The position numbers and the translations under genes were made by a program. Of a stretch of 64,000 nt of DNA, positions 41,029 to 51,114 are shown piece by piece; position 1 is the first letter of the stretch, and each line of letters begins with the position of its first letter. This stretch comes from an uncultured bacterium (GTDB taxonomy: Bacteria > Pseudomonadota > Gammaproteobacteria > Burkholderiales > Burkholderiaceae_C). Location of the stretch: NCBI GenBank assembly GCA_903928495.1, contig CAIYQZ010000060.1, forward strand, positions 49,165 to 113,164, read 5' to 3'. The notes under the pieces were generated by a model. The model ran no database searches. It was not told the DNA's origin and worked only from the letters and a program-made list of their open reading frames with translations.

Positions 41029-41955
41029 TCAGATTTCCTCTGGCCAATACAGGCGCATGGGGTTGGCGACCAGTAGCTTGTGCTGCAGCTCGGCCGTGGA
41101 TGCAATGTGGGGAATGAAGTCCACCAGCAGGCCGTCGTCGGGCATGTGGTCTTTCAGGTTCGGGTGCGGCCAGTCGGTGCCCCACAACACGCGGTCGGCG
41201 AATTCTTCGACCACGCGTTTGGCAAATGGAATGACGTCCGTGTAGGCGTTTTGTTCGCCATTTAGCGCCTTGGGGCCGGTCACGCTCAAGCGCTCGGGGC
41301 AGCTCACTTTGCTCCACACATTGGGGTGCTGGCGCATGAACTTCAAAAACAGTTCGAACTCTGGGCCGTCGACAGGCTTGCTGACATCGGGGCGGCCCAT
41401 GTGGTCCACCACCACGGTAGTGGGCAGTGCCGTGAAAAAGTCCCAAAGCTCTGGCAAATCAACCGCTTCAAAGTAAATCACCACATGCCAGCCCCAGGCC
41501 TTGATACGCGCGGCAATCTCCATCAACTCGTCTTTGGGGGTGAAGTCCACCAGGCGCTTCACGAAGTTGAAGCGCACACCGCGCACACCTGCATCGTGCA
41601 TGGCCTGAAGTTCGGTGTCGGTCACGGTGCGTTTGACGGTGGCCACGCCACGGGCCTTACCGTTGCTGCTGATCAACGCATCGACCATGGCGCGGTTGTC
41701 GGAGCCGTGGCAGGTGGCCTGCACCACCACGTTGCGCGCAAACCCCAGGTGGTCGCGCAGCGCAAACAGCTGCTGTTTGGAGGCATCGCAGGGTGTGTAT
41801 TTGCGCTCAGGTGCGTAGGGAAACTCCGCGCCAGGGCCAAACACATGACAGTGCGCATCCACTGCACCGGTGGGTACCTGGAAGCGGGGTTTGGCCGGAC
41901 CGCTGAACCAGTCCAGCCAGCCAGGGGTTTTATCGAAGGGACCAGAGGTTTGCAT
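41029..41955 (-). CDS. ligI: 2-pyrone-4,6-dicarboxylate lactonase
   Basis: A 308-residue amidohydrolase-fold enzyme opening the pyrone ring of 2-pyrone-4,6-dicarboxylate. The metal-site motif VDAHCHVFGPG, the substrate region FPYAPERKYTPCDA, VVQATCHGSDNRAM, GVRFNFVKRLVDF, VDHMGRPD and the terminal VLWGTDWPHPNLKDHMPDDG are those of LigI/PmdD. It is the first gene of the ligI-ligA-bug-ligB-ligC operon. The start at 41955 is preferred; the track ORF reaches into the promoter region. Confidence 0.95.
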   Translation of the reverse strand: MQTSGPFDKTPGWLDWFSGPAKPRFQVPTGAVDAHCHVFGPGAEFPYAPERKYTPCDASKQQLFALRDHLGFARNVVVQATCHGSDNRAMVDALISSNGKARGVATVKRTVTDTELQAMHDAGVRGVRFNFVKRLVDFTPKDELMEIAARIKAWGWHVVIYFEAVDLPELWDFFTALPTTVVVDHMGRPDVSKPVDGPEFELFLKFMRQHPNVWSKVSCPERLSVTGPKALNGEQNAYTDVIPFAKRVVEEFADRVLWGTDWPHPNLKDHMPDDGLLVDFIPHIASTAELQHKLLVANPMRLYWPEEI

Positions 41956-42041
41956 GTTCGGCCAGGGCGTTGTTGAGATGCGGGGCTGATTGTCAGAGGG
42001 CTGGAGCCCCCTGCCAATCCGCATGACACCACTAGCTGGTA

Positions 42042-42053
42042 TGCAATATTTCA
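42042..42053. promoter_or_regulatory. Small dyad upstream of the ligI operon
   Basis: TGCAATATTTCA (TG-N-AATATT-N-CA) lies about 90 bases upstream of the ligI start, in an AT-richer patch. It could be an operator for the LysR regulator encoded at 56.0 kb. Evidence is only the symmetry and position. Confidence 0.3.
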
Positions 42054-42085
42054 ATACTCAGCAGCCCTGGACTGGGCTGGATGGT

Positions 42086-44464
42086 TCAACGTTTCAACGT
42101 CAGGGGCTCGCCAATGCGCTGGCGGGCCACGTCATCCGCATGGAAGGGCAAGGTGGGCCACTGTTTGTTTGCAAACAGGCGCAATTGGTCTGTGGCATGG
42201 GGCGACGCAGGGTTGGTGCTTTGGCCAAAGGTCAACAGCGCCTGCGCCACAGGCCCCCGGTCGTCAAAGGTGACTGTTTGCACGTAGCTGGTGCCGTAGT
42301 CGATGCGAATGCCGCGTTTGGTGATGCCGGGCCGCCCACGGTCACCCAGGTTGTTCAGCACGCCCTCGATCTCGTCGCCCCCATGCAGCGGAATGTCGGC
42401 ATCGGTGAACACGGCCCGCTGCACCTGACCCAGCGGCGCGTCCAGCGCAAAACCGGCATCGCGCACTTTTTTCACCGCTGCGCCCAACGCATCCCACACC
42501 TTGGTGGCCGTGGCAGCGTCGGCCAGCTTCAGGCCTGTGGGGGTGTCCACAGGGCGGGCTTTGTCGAATGGTTCGCGGTACACACCGGGAATCTGGCTGG
42601 CCGTGCGCCAAAACTCGCGGAACAGGTGGGCACCCTTGGCGTCGGCATCGTTGCGCATGCCGCCAGTGACAAAAGTTTGCAGGGCGGCACAGCCGTCGCG
42701 AACGTCGGTACTGGGCGTTGCCAGCGCTTTGCAGCCTGCCAGCAGGTCGGGCAGGATGTGGCGGGCCATGAGGTTTCGGTTTTCAAACAACTGGCCTTGA
42801 ATGCCCGCCAACGTGACCTTGCCCTTGCCAATCAGCTCCGGAATTTCGATCCACTCTGACCGGGTACGTGGCCTGCGCACCACATCATCCCCAATCAAAG
42901 GCGAATAGCTGCCCCACTTCACCGCAGGCTGGGTGTAGAAGAAACTGTCGTTGCTGTTGTGGACCCAGTCGGTGCGCATCACCGACGGCATGCGTGCAGG
43001 TGGCGTCAGACCAGGCACGGGTGAGGTGGGGTCTTTTTTCCAGTCACAGTCGCTGCGCGACCCGTTCAACACCACGAGCCCAGCCGCACCCAGCAGCCCC
43101 GCCGCAGGTTTGCTGGGCGCGCAGCGCTGAAGCTGTGCGGCATCCACGTCGGGCACCACACTCATGTCGGCGTACAGGGTATTGCCGTGGCGGTCGGCAG
43201 CCAGGGTGTTGACCCACGAAGTGCCCAGGTTGCCCAGCGCCTTGCGCATGTCTTCCACACTTTTGGCCTGGGCAAAGCCCAGGTAGGTTTCGGTGCTGCG
43301 CAGGCCGCCTGCGTTGGCGTCTTGCAAGGCATAGGCGGTTTGCGCGTTCCAGTTCAACCCGGCACGGGGCATGACCAGCACCGGCCCGAAGTGGGTGCGC
43401 CAGACGGTGTGCGACTTTTCCTGCACCTGGCCACTGGCGTCTTTCACACGGTATTTGATGGTTTTGGACTGCATGGTGCGGGGTTGGCCGTCCAACAGGT
43501 ACTGGGTGGGTTGGCCGGGCACCAGTGCCAGCTCGTGCAGCGTGAAGCGCTTGCCGGTGGACACCGTGTGCGACCAGGCCACGTCTTTGTTGAAACCAAT
43601 CTGCACCACCGCCGACAGGCCAATGCTGGCGCCCATCACGTCGTACTGACCAGGCACCGTGAGGTGCATTTGGTAGAAGCGGCTGGTTCCCACCCACGGA
43701 AAGTGCGGGTTGCCCAGCAGCATGCCCTTGCCATTGGCCGTCAGCTCTTTGCCGAAAGCCCAGGCGTTGGAGCCCAGGGGCGAGTCCAGCAAACCGGCCT
43801 CGCGCATCAGGCTTTGCGCTCCGGCCAGTCGGTCAGCCTCGGGCAGATCGGGCTGACCGGCACCGCCGGTTTTGGTGGCCTCGGGTTTGGGTGGGGTTGC
43901 AGCGGCAATGGCATCGGCCAACGCCCCAGCACCCGCCTGCACCTGCACCACCTCAGTGGCGCGGAAATAGTCGGCCAGTGTCATGGGCTGCACCCAGGGC
44001 TTGCCGTTGCAAGCCGCTGGCAGCTTGCCTGCGTTGTCTTGCAAAAAGCGGTTGTAACCGGCCACGTAGCCGCGAGCCTGTGCCTGGTTGGCCGCGCTGG
44101 AAGCTGACCACAGCTTGGCCAGGGCAGCATCGTCCATGTGTGCCGCAATGAAAATGTCGATTTGCGGGTTGGGCAGTCCGCGCACCCCCAGGATGCCGCC
44201 AGCAGCTTCACCAAAATGCAGGGAGCGTTCGCCACGCACCGTCACCAAGTGGTCAGCCGTCTGGCACACGTTGTCCTGCGCGTGGGCATAGGCCACGCCA
44301 AACGCCAGGGACTCCATATCGGGCGCTGTGATGTGAGGGATGCCGTGGGTGGTGCGAACAATGGTGGCCGTGCCGCTGCCAGTGCCGTCGGGCATCGACG
44401 AACAGCCCGCCAGCACACAGGCAAGAGCTACAGGTAACAGGGTGGAATGGCGATGTGAGGTCAT
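42086..44464 (-). CDS. Penicillin acylase family lipoprotein, PvdQ/AHL-acylase-like
   Basis: A 792-residue Ntn-hydrolase precursor. A lipobox (VALACVLAGCSS) implies membrane anchoring. The light-chain region ends near the autocleavage site LGSNAW with Ser232 as predicted N-terminal nucleophile of the heavy chain. GKGMLLGNPHFPWVGTSRFYQMHLTVPGQYDVMGASIG and the later WVNTLAADRHGNTLYADMSVVP closely follow PvdQ/aculeacin-type acylases. Such enzymes cleave long-chain acyl amides, including acyl-homoserine lactones and siderophore precursors. It lies directly upstream of the PHB-depolymerase-like gene's 3' end, in the same direction. Confidence 0.9.
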   Translation of the reverse strand: MTSHRHSTLLPVALACVLAGCSSMPDGTGSGTATIVRTTHGIPHITAPDMESLAFGVAYAHAQDNVCQTADHLVTVRGERSLHFGEAAGGILGVRGLPNPQIDIFIAAHMDDAALAKLWSASSAANQAQARGYVAGYNRFLQDNAGKLPAACNGKPWVQPMTLADYFRATEVVQVQAGAGALADAIAAATPPKPEATKTGGAGQPDLPEADRLAGAQSLMREAGLLDSPLGSNAWAFGKELTANGKGMLLGNPHFPWVGTSRFYQMHLTVPGQYDVMGASIGLSAVVQIGFNKDVAWSHTVSTGKRFTLHELALVPGQPTQYLLDGQPRTMQSKTIKYRVKDASGQVQEKSHTVWRTHFGPVLVMPRAGLNWNAQTAYALQDANAGGLRSTETYLGFAQAKSVEDMRKALGNLGTSWVNTLAADRHGNTLYADMSVVPDVDAAQLQRCAPSKPAAGLLGAAGLVVLNGSRSDCDWKKDPTSPVPGLTPPARMPSVMRTDWVHNSNDSFFYTQPAVKWGSYSPLIGDDVVRRPRTRSEWIEIPELIGKGKVTLAGIQGQLFENRNLMARHILPDLLAGCKALATPSTDVRDGCAALQTFVTGGMRNDADAKGAHLFREFWRTASQIPGVYREPFDKARPVDTPTGLKLADAATATKVWDALGAAVKKVRDAGFALDAPLGQVQRAVFTDADIPLHGGDEIEGVLNNLGDRGRPGITKRGIRIDYGTSYVQTVTFDDRGPVAQALLTFGQSTNPASPHATDQLRLFANKQWPTLPFHADDVARQRIGEPLTLKR

Positions 44465-44552
44465 GATGTCGGGGCCTTGGTGATACAGAGACGCTCCACA
44501 CCTTGCGCCTGCAACGACCTTGCCACCTGACACACAAGTGACGTTTTACGGG

Positions 44553-45614
44553 TTAGCCCTGAGGGGTACCGCCGGGCGGTACGGCGCCTTCGGCAACAGG
44601 CCCGCGGAACAACCGCTTTGCAAATGCCCAGACCATGCGTGACGCGTCTGGCCCATGCGCGTCGCTGAATGGGTGACCGGGGGCCCCACCGCTCCAGGCA
44701 TGGCCAAGGCCAGCCAGGGTTACCAGCGTGACCACTGTGTCGCCCTGGCATTTGAACTCGGTCACCGACATCGGGTAACGCTTTCCGCGCTGCACTTGGC
44801 GGGGCGCGGACTCTTTAGCACCCGCCGCCTCGGCCCAAATCACGGCAGCCGCACGGGCGTTGCTGGGCGACACAGTGGTGTCGGCGTTGCCGTGTATGAC
44901 CAACAAGGCGGGCAAGTCTAGGGGGGCCCCTTGCGGCGCGGCAACCAAAGGGGGCGTCGTCCGCCGTCCCCGCATGGCGGCCATGGCCGTCAGGGTGGAA
45001 TGCGCAGTACCGGGTGGAATGCCCGAGTGCATCACCACGCCCTGAAAACTTTTGGGCTGCCGCAGGGCCATCAACGCGGCCAGGCTCGCACCGGCGGACA
45101 GGCCCGCAACGAGCACCCGTTCCCGATCCAATGGATGCAGCTGGCACACCTGCTCCAAAGCGTTGAGGATGAGGTCGGCTTCGGCAAAGGCCCGGCCACT
45201 GTCGGTGTCAAACCAGTTCCAGCACCTTTGGGGGTTGGCAAGCCCGCTTTGTTCGGGGTAAAGCACACAAAACCGCTCTTTGAGAGCCAGCCGGTTCATT
45301 CGGGTGACCGCGGCAAACTCGTCGGCATCCTGTCTGCAACCGTGCAGCATCACCACCAGCGGCAACCGCTCGAGGGCCTTGAGTTGGGGCGGCCGGTACA
45401 GGCGAAAACGCAATGCACCGCCAACGCCTGTGACCAGGCCTGGCAGCCAATCGCCCTCAGGCGGGGACCTTTGTTTGCGTGGGCGCGACGGACGGGCTGA
45501 GTTGAAGGCACTTTTCACGATCTGCCGGGCCGAATCGCTGGCCGTTCGTCTCAGCTCCGCCATGCCACGGTTGACCGCCTTGGCCCAGGCAGCGGTGATG
45601 CGCGTTCGGGTCAT
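44553..45614 (-). CDS. PHB-depolymerase family esterase
   Basis: A 353-residue alpha/beta hydrolase of the polyhydroxybutyrate depolymerase (LpqC) family. It has LVVMLHGCRQDADEFAAVTRMN near residue 90, the nucleophile box VAGLSAGASLAALMAL, the Asp region LVIHGNADTTVSPSNA and the His motif GLGHAWSGG. CWNWFD is also typical. No clear signal peptide is present; the N-terminus is basic (MTRTRITAAWAKAVNRGMAELRR) and could be a weak export signal. Substrate may be PHB oligomers or other esters. Confidence 0.88.
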   Translation of the reverse strand: MTRTRITAAWAKAVNRGMAELRRTASDSARQIVKSAFNSARPSRPRKQRSPPEGDWLPGLVTGVGGALRFRLYRPPQLKALERLPLVVMLHGCRQDADEFAAVTRMNRLALKERFCVLYPEQSGLANPQRCWNWFDTDSGRAFAEADLILNALEQVCQLHPLDRERVLVAGLSAGASLAALMALRQPKSFQGVVMHSGIPPGTAHSTLTAMAAMRGRRTTPPLVAAPQGAPLDLPALLVIHGNADTTVSPSNARAAAVIWAEAAGAKESAPRQVQRGKRYPMSVTEFKCQGDTVVTLVTLAGLGHAWSGGAPGHPFSDAHGPDASRMVWAFAKRLFRGPVAEGAVPPGGTPQG

Positions 45615-45669
45615 TTTGGGGTATCACGCCACAGCCATGGCTCCGAGTCAGCGGCTGGGTGATGTGCGA

Positions 45670-45804
45670 TCAGCGGATGAAGCGCAGCAAGAAAAGCACA
45701 ATCGCGACCACCAGCAACACGTGTATGAATCCCCCCAGCGCAGTGGACGTGACCAAGCCCAGCAGCCAGAGCACCAGCAAAATGATGGCGATGGTTTGAA
45801 GCAT
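45670..45804 (-). CDS. Lmo0937-family small membrane protein
   Basis: A 44-residue ORF too short for the supplied track. It reads MLQTIAIILLVLWLLGLVTS, then TALGGFIHVLLVVAIVLFLL and RFIR. The two-helix layout with the central G-F-x-H motif is diagnostic of the Lmo0937 family. It lies just downstream of csbD on the same strand and belongs to the small stress-type cassette 45.7-46.9 kb. Confidence 0.85.
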   Translation of the reverse strand: MLQTIAIILLVLWLLGLVTSTALGGFIHVLLVVAIVLFLLRFIR

Positions 45805-45863
45805 GTGTTTTGTTCCTTGGGTTTACAGGCCTGCCTGCCGTTGCGGGTCGGGCAGGCCCTTGG

Positions 45864-46046
45864 TCAATTGCGACGCAAATCCTTGAGCACCTCTTTCGCG
45901 TCGCCAACGGTCTTTTGGATGTGACCGTCGGCCTGTTGGTGGCGGCCTTTGACCTCCAGCTTGGTGCTGCCCACCAGCTTGCCGGCCTGCTCCTGCGCCT
46001 TGCCTGCAACCGCTTTGGCAGTGCCTTTGACTTGGTCTTTGTTCAT
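45864..46046 (-). CDS. CsbD family stress protein
   Basis: A 60-residue hydrophilic protein, MNKDQVKGTAKAVAGKAQEQ at its start, with the CsbD pattern of alternating Lys, Ala, Gly and Glu. CsbD proteins are general-stress proteins, sigma-B dependent in Bacillus, whose biochemical role is unknown. An AAGAGG-type ribosome site precedes the ATG. Neighbours are Lmo0937 downstream and a PRC-barrel gene upstream. Confidence 0.92.
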   Translation of the reverse strand: MNKDQVKGTAKAVAGKAQEQAGKLVGSTKLEVKGRHQQADGHIQKTVGDAKEVLKDLRRN

Positions 46047-46088
46047 GGATTCACCTCTTGGGGTTGAGATTGGGTCGGGGATGGGAGC

Positions 46089-46499
46089 TCACGACAGGCT
46101 GACGGGCGCGTCATAAAACTTGTGCACGGTGCCAGCCCATGTTGTGTCAGACATGGAAGGCCAGTTGTCTTTGTTGAACCCCGGGGCCTCCTTCAGCGAA
46201 TCTTTGCTGACGTTGAGGGTGAAGCGTTTGTTCACGGTGTCCAGACTCAGGGCCTTCCACGGCACGGCAAAGAGCTTGCCGCCCATGCCCATCAACCCAC
46301 CAAAGGCCAGAACCGCATAGCAAACTTCGCCGGAAGCCATGTCGATCATGATTTCCTTGATGTCGCCCAAGCTGTCGCCCTGGTTGTTGTAGACGTCGTT
46401 GCCCAGCAGGGTGTCAGCACCCATCAGCGTGGGGCCGGGACCATCGTTGATTTGGTTGTACATGCCGAAGTTGTCGCGTGTGAGGTAGTTAGATGACAT
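46089..46499 (-). CDS. PRC-barrel domain protein
   Basis: A 136-residue protein whose central part, MGADTLLGNDVYNNQGDSLGDIKEIMIDMASGEVCYAVLAFGGLMGMGGKLFAVPWKAL, is a clear PRC-barrel. The rest is a short N-terminal tail and a C-terminal segment with NKDNWPSMSDTTWAGTVHKFY. PRC-barrel proteins of this type accompany stress cassettes, function unknown. GGAG precedes the ATG at 46499; the track's upstream extension is not supported. Confidence 0.9.
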   Translation of the reverse strand: MSSNYLTRDNFGMYNQINDGPGPTLMGADTLLGNDVYNNQGDSLGDIKEIMIDMASGEVCYAVLAFGGLMGMGGKLFAVPWKALSLDTVNKRFTLNVSKDSLKEAPGFNKDNWPSMSDTTWAGTVHKFYDAPVSLS

Positions 46500-46659
46500 G
46501 GTTGCTCCAGGTGTCGGTGAATGGGAGGTGTCAGCCCCCCGCAGAGTCAGCCCTGGTTCTGTTGGGCCACTCAGCGGGGAACTGGTGTCACGGTAGGCGG
46601 GGCTGATGCCGGGGTCTGTGCGTCTGAGCACGCAAGGCCGATGTGTTTGAGAGCCCGGT

Positions 46660-47701
<1,042 letters not shown>

Positions 47702-47746
47702 CTGCAACGCATTGATACAACCCCACACCACCCCGGTGTGGGCACG

Positions 47747-48409
47747 TCAGTGGGGCCGGTCCACCAGAAACTGGGCCACTTGTGCCAACACCTGTTGCAC
47801 CACAGCGTTGGCAGCGGCCACGCCGCCTTCCGGGGTGTCACTCGCTGCAGGAGCTTCAGCACTGAACGCTTGCCAGGCCAAAACCTTGCGGGTTTTTTCA
47901 TCGGTCAGGTAAACGCGCAGTTGCACTTGCACCCTGCTGGGGCTGGTTTGAAAGTTGTGCTGCAACTGCAGCAGCTCGGTGCTCAGCCGCAGGTCGCCCG
48001 CCGCCGCCCCCGATACCAGCACCACCGCCGCAAACACACCCGTTTGCTGGACAGCTGACACCAGGAGCGGCCCCAGCATGTGCGCTGGCCGGTCCACCCA
48101 CTCGTGGCGGGCAAAGTACTCCAGCTGGTGGTCATGGCGGAGGTAGACGATGCGCTGGCTGTCAAAGCCGGGCGCTGCCCGGGGAGGGCTGATGACAAGC
48201 GTCAAGCGAGAAGCAGGTATCGCGCCTGGCACCGGTCGGGCCGTGGGCAACAGCGCGCTGTCCAACACATGGAACAAAGGCGGCTTTGCGGGTGTTGGGT
48301 TCAGCACGCTGCACGCGCACAGGCCCCAAACGCCCAGCAACCCGGTACAACCTCTGGCCCATCTGGAAATGAGGTGCAAGGGACCGTTGTGCCCGGTGGC
48401 AGTGTTCAT
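47747..48409 (-). CDS. ABC-type transport auxiliary lipoprotein (PqiC/YmbA-like)
   Basis: A 220-residue lipoprotein with lipobox-like LLGVWGLCACS and the family core RIVYLRHDHQLEYFARHEWVDRPAHMLGPLLVSAVQQTGVF and LRLSTELLQLQHNF. This DUF330-type protein sits at the outer-membrane end of MCE lipid transport systems. Its ATG overlaps the mlaD-like stop. It is the last gene of the mlaE-mlaF-mlaD-lipoprotein operon. Confidence 0.88.
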   Translation of the reverse strand: MNTATGHNGPLHLISRWARGCTGLLGVWGLCACSVLNPTPAKPPLFHVLDSALLPTARPVPGAIPASRLTLVISPPRAAPGFDSQRIVYLRHDHQLEYFARHEWVDRPAHMLGPLLVSAVQQTGVFAAVVLVSGAAAGDLRLSTELLQLQHNFQTSPSRVQVQLRVYLTDEKTRKVLAWQAFSAEAPAASDTPEGGVAAANAVVQQVLAQVAQFLVDRPH

Positions 48410-49335
48410 GGTGTGCCTTCTGTTTCACCCGGGCCGTCAGGCACGGGTGTTCGCCCAAAAATGAAACTGTTCGGATCGCGCCGGGTCTGGTCAGTCAACA
48501 GGCGCAGCGAGCCGCTCAGGGTGCTCAGCTCCCCCGCCAGGTGTTCGAGCTGGGGCAGCGTTTCGGTGCTGAAGCGCCTCACATCGGCGCCCACCCCATC
48601 GACCACGGTGCCGGCGCTGACGCTGGTTTTGGTCACCTCGACCCCCATCTGTTCCACGGCATCGGAGGCATGCCCGATGCGCTTGGCCAGAGAGTCCAGG
48701 TTGGCAGTCGCTTGGGCCGTGTTGCGCAGGGTTTTGGCGGCGTCGGTCAGCCCAGCATCGATGCTGCCCTGGCGTGCAGCCACGGTGCGCGCCAGGGTGG
48801 CCATATCGGCCAGCGTGCTGCTGATGGCGGCCTGGTTTGCCTTGCTGAGGATGGCGTTGATGTTGTGGGAGGTTTCATCCAACTTGCCCAGCGCGTTGGA
48901 CAACACGTTCTCCAGCCTGGCCGACAAGGAGGGTGTGGTGCGAATCACCGGATAGGGGGCACCACTTTTGGTCTGCAACAGAGGAGAAGTCACGCTGCCC
49001 CCGCTCAGTTCCACATACGCAATGCCCGTCAGGCCCTGGGTTTTCAGGGTGGCGATGGTGTCTTCCTTCACCGGCGTGCCGCGCTCTATGGCGAAGAAAA
49101 GATTGACGGTCTGGGGGTTGGTGTGGTCCAGCTTGATGGCTTGCACCTTGCCCACATCCACCCCGTTGTATTTGACAGGCGCATTCAGGTTCAAACCTGC
49201 CACGGACTCTTCTTCCACGGCTTGGTACACGTCATAGTGGGTTTGCCACGCGCCGCCTGAGGCCAGCCACAGCACCCCGGCCACCAGCAGTGCACCCAGC
49301 GACAGCACAAATGCGCCCACCAGGGTGAAGTTCAC
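48406..49335 (-). CDS. mlaD: MCE/MlaD-family lipid-binding protein
   Basis: A 309-residue protein with one N-terminal transmembrane helix (FTLVGAFVLSLGALLVAGVLWLASG), an MCE domain (VAGLNLNAPVKYNGVDVGKVQAIKL ... VKEDTIATLKTQGLTGIAYVELSGG) and a long helical C-terminal region (about 150-290). MCE proteins form hexameric rings that shuttle phospholipids between membranes. It is longer than E. coli MlaD (183 residues) and closer to the PqiB/Ttg2C-like long type. Coupled by overlap to both neighbours. Confidence 0.92.
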   Translation of the reverse strand: MNFTLVGAFVLSLGALLVAGVLWLASGGAWQTHYDVYQAVEEESVAGLNLNAPVKYNGVDVGKVQAIKLDHTNPQTVNLFFAIERGTPVKEDTIATLKTQGLTGIAYVELSGGSVTSPLLQTKSGAPYPVIRTTPSLSARLENVLSNALGKLDETSHNINAILSKANQAAISSTLADMATLARTVAARQGSIDAGLTDAAKTLRNTAQATANLDSLAKRIGHASDAVEQMGVEVTKTSVSAGTVVDGVGADVRRFSTETLPQLEHLAGELSTLSGSLRLLTDQTRRDPNSFIFGRTPVPDGPGETEGTP

Positions 49336-50162
49336 TTTGGTTTCGATGATGGTTCCTTTGATTGGGCCGCAACCTGGGTTTCGGCCTGCGCCTGAGCGGC
49401 ACGCGCGCGTGGCCCTTTGAAAAATGGCTGAACGGCGGGGTGCTCCATCGTGGCCAGTGCTGCCATGGCACCCACCGCCTGAACCTTGCCGTCGGCAAGC
49501 ACCGCCACGCGGTCGGCCACCTGCCAGAGCAAATCCATGTCATGGGTGATCATCACGATGGTCAGACCAGACTGCTGGCGCAAGCCCAGCACCAGCGCAT
49601 CAATGCCTTCGGCGCTTTGCGGATCAAGCCCAGCGGTGGGCTCGTCCAGAAACAACAGCTCTGGCTCTAGCACCAGCGCACGGGCCAACGCGGCACGTTT
49701 CAACATGCCGCCGCTGAGTTCCGACGGGTATTGGCTGCCCACCGCCGCGTCCAGCCCCACAGCAGCCAGCTTTTGCGCCGCCAAGGCATCCACTGCCGGG
49801 TCGGTCATCTGACGGTGCTCTCGCAGTGGCAAACCAATGTTTTCCAGCACCGTCAGCGCGCCAAACAGGCCGCCGTGCTGAAACAGCACACCAAAGCGTT
49901 GGCGCAAGGCAAGGACAGCGTCATCGGAGATGTGGGCCAAGTCCACGCCCAGTACCTTGACGCTTCCTTCGCTGGGCAGTTGCAACACAATCATCTCGCG
50001 CAGCAGCGTCGATTTGCCCGAGCCACTGCCTCCGATGACGGCAAAAATCTCGGCCTGGCGCACCTCAAGGTCAACGCCGTTGTGCACCACGTGATCGCCA
50101 AAACGCGTCACCACCCCTTTCATGGCCAGCACTGTCTTGGGGCTTTCCTTTGCTTGGGTCAT
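49332..50162 (-). CDS. mlaF: ABC transporter ATPase, MlaF-like
   Basis: A 276-residue cytoplasmic ATPase. Walker A is VIGGSGSGKSTLLREMI, the signature is LSGGMLKRAALARALVL, and Walker B is LLFLDEPTAGLDP with VMITHDMDL following. LQLPSEGSVKVLG and FGVLFQHGGLFGALTVLENIGLPLREH are typical of MlaF. It powers lipid movement by MlaE. The C-terminal tail (RARAAQAQAETQVAAQSKEP) is low complexity. Starts one base after the mlaE-like stop. Confidence 0.94.
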   Translation of the reverse strand: MTQAKESPKTVLAMKGVVTRFGDHVVHNGVDLEVRQAEIFAVIGGSGSGKSTLLREMIVLQLPSEGSVKVLGVDLAHISDDAVLALRQRFGVLFQHGGLFGALTVLENIGLPLREHRQMTDPAVDALAAQKLAAVGLDAAVGSQYPSELSGGMLKRAALARALVLEPELLFLDEPTAGLDPQSAEGIDALVLGLRQQSGLTIVMITHDMDLLWQVADRVAVLADGKVQAVGAMAALATMEHPAVQPFFKGPRARAAQAQAETQVAAQSKEPSSKPK

Positions 50163-50163
50163 G

Positions 50164-50952
50164 TCATAGGTCCAGCACGCTGAACGCCACCGAAAACAGC
50201 GCGTCGGCCACGATCACCAAAAATATGGACTGCACCACCGCCCGCGTGGTGTGCTTGCCCACGCTGTCTGGCCCGCCGCGGGTGCGAAACCCCTGAAAAC
50301 AACCCACCAACACCACGATGGCGGCAAACACCGGGGCTTTGCCCAGCCCCACAAGGTACGACGTGACGCTGACGGCTTTGGCAAAGCGTGCCAGGAAGTC
50401 ATCGAAACCCACACCCAGCTGGGCACGCGCCATGAACATGCCCCCGAACACACCCAGCAAGTCGGCAAACACGGTCAGCAGCGGCAGGGCCACCAGCAGG
50501 GCCAGAAACTTGGGCAGCACCAGCATTTCCAGCGGCGCGATGCCTATGGTGCGCATGGCATCAATTTCCTGCGTCACAGCCATGGTGCCGATCTGCGCAG
50601 CGTAGGCCGAGCCAGACCGCCCAGCCACGATGATGGCCGTCATCAGCGGCGCGAATTCGCGCAGCATGGACAGGCCCACCAAGTCGGCCACAAAAATATT
50701 GGCACCGTAGCGGCGCAGTTGGTCGGCCCCCTGGTAGGCCACCACAATGCCCATCAAGAAGGCCAGAGTGCCCACGATGGGCAACGCATCAAACCCTGCA
50801 GTCCGCAGGTTGAAGGCTATGGGCCGCCAGCGAATGCGCGCAGGGTGGGCAAGCCAGCCCGCCAGTGCCATGGCGTTTTCACCCACAAAGGCCAGCAATG
50901 CCAGGGTCTGTGCGCATGCAACGCTTGATTGGTGACCCACCGCTGCCAGCAT
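50164..50952 (-). CDS. mlaE: MlaE-family ABC permease
   Basis: A 262-residue inner-membrane permease. Family signatures are LPIVGTLAFLMGIVVAYQGADQLRRYGANIFVADLVGLSMLREFAPLMTAIIVAGRSGSAYAAQIGTM and VTQEIDAMRTIGIAPLEMLVLPKFLALLVALPLLTV. It is the first gene of the lipid transport operon. MlaB (STAS) and MlaC are not present, so this resembles the shorter MlaEFD-plus-auxiliary-lipoprotein systems. The ATG at 50952 is preferred; the track ORF extends into the upstream regulatory region. Confidence 0.94.
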   Translation of the reverse strand: MLAAVGHQSSVACAQTLALLAFVGENAMALAGWLAHPARIRWRPIAFNLRTAGFDALPIVGTLAFLMGIVVAYQGADQLRRYGANIFVADLVGLSMLREFAPLMTAIIVAGRSGSAYAAQIGTMAVTQEIDAMRTIGIAPLEMLVLPKFLALLVALPLLTVFADLLGVFGGMFMARAQLGVGFDDFLARFAKAVSVTSYLVGLGKAPVFAAIVVLVGCFQGFRTRGGPDSVGKHTTRAVVQSIFLVIVADALFSVAFSVLDL

Positions 50953-51044
50953 GGTTGTCCTTTTTTGTGTGGGGATGGGGCTCGCAAAGAGCTGCACTCG
51001 GTTCGGTGACGCTCTGACTTTGACGCCACAGCAGTGTGCTGTCC

Positions 51045-51099
51045 GTGTGGCAGCCAACAGTCGTGGCAGCAACATGCCGCGAGCATTGGGCTGCCACAC
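51045..51099. promoter_or_regulatory. Inverted repeat in the divergent mlaE / hydrolase intergenic region
   Basis: Perfect 11-bp arms GTGTGGCAGCC (51045-51055) and GGCTGCCACAC (51089-51099) are separated by 33 bases. A smaller palindrome ACAGCA-GTG-TGCTGT lies just to the left (51028-51042). The region separates the leftward lipid-transport operon from the rightward hydrolase gene. The right arm ends 16 bases before the hydrolase ATG. Confidence 0.5.
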
Positions 51100-51114
51100 A
51101 CACAAGGACCCAAC

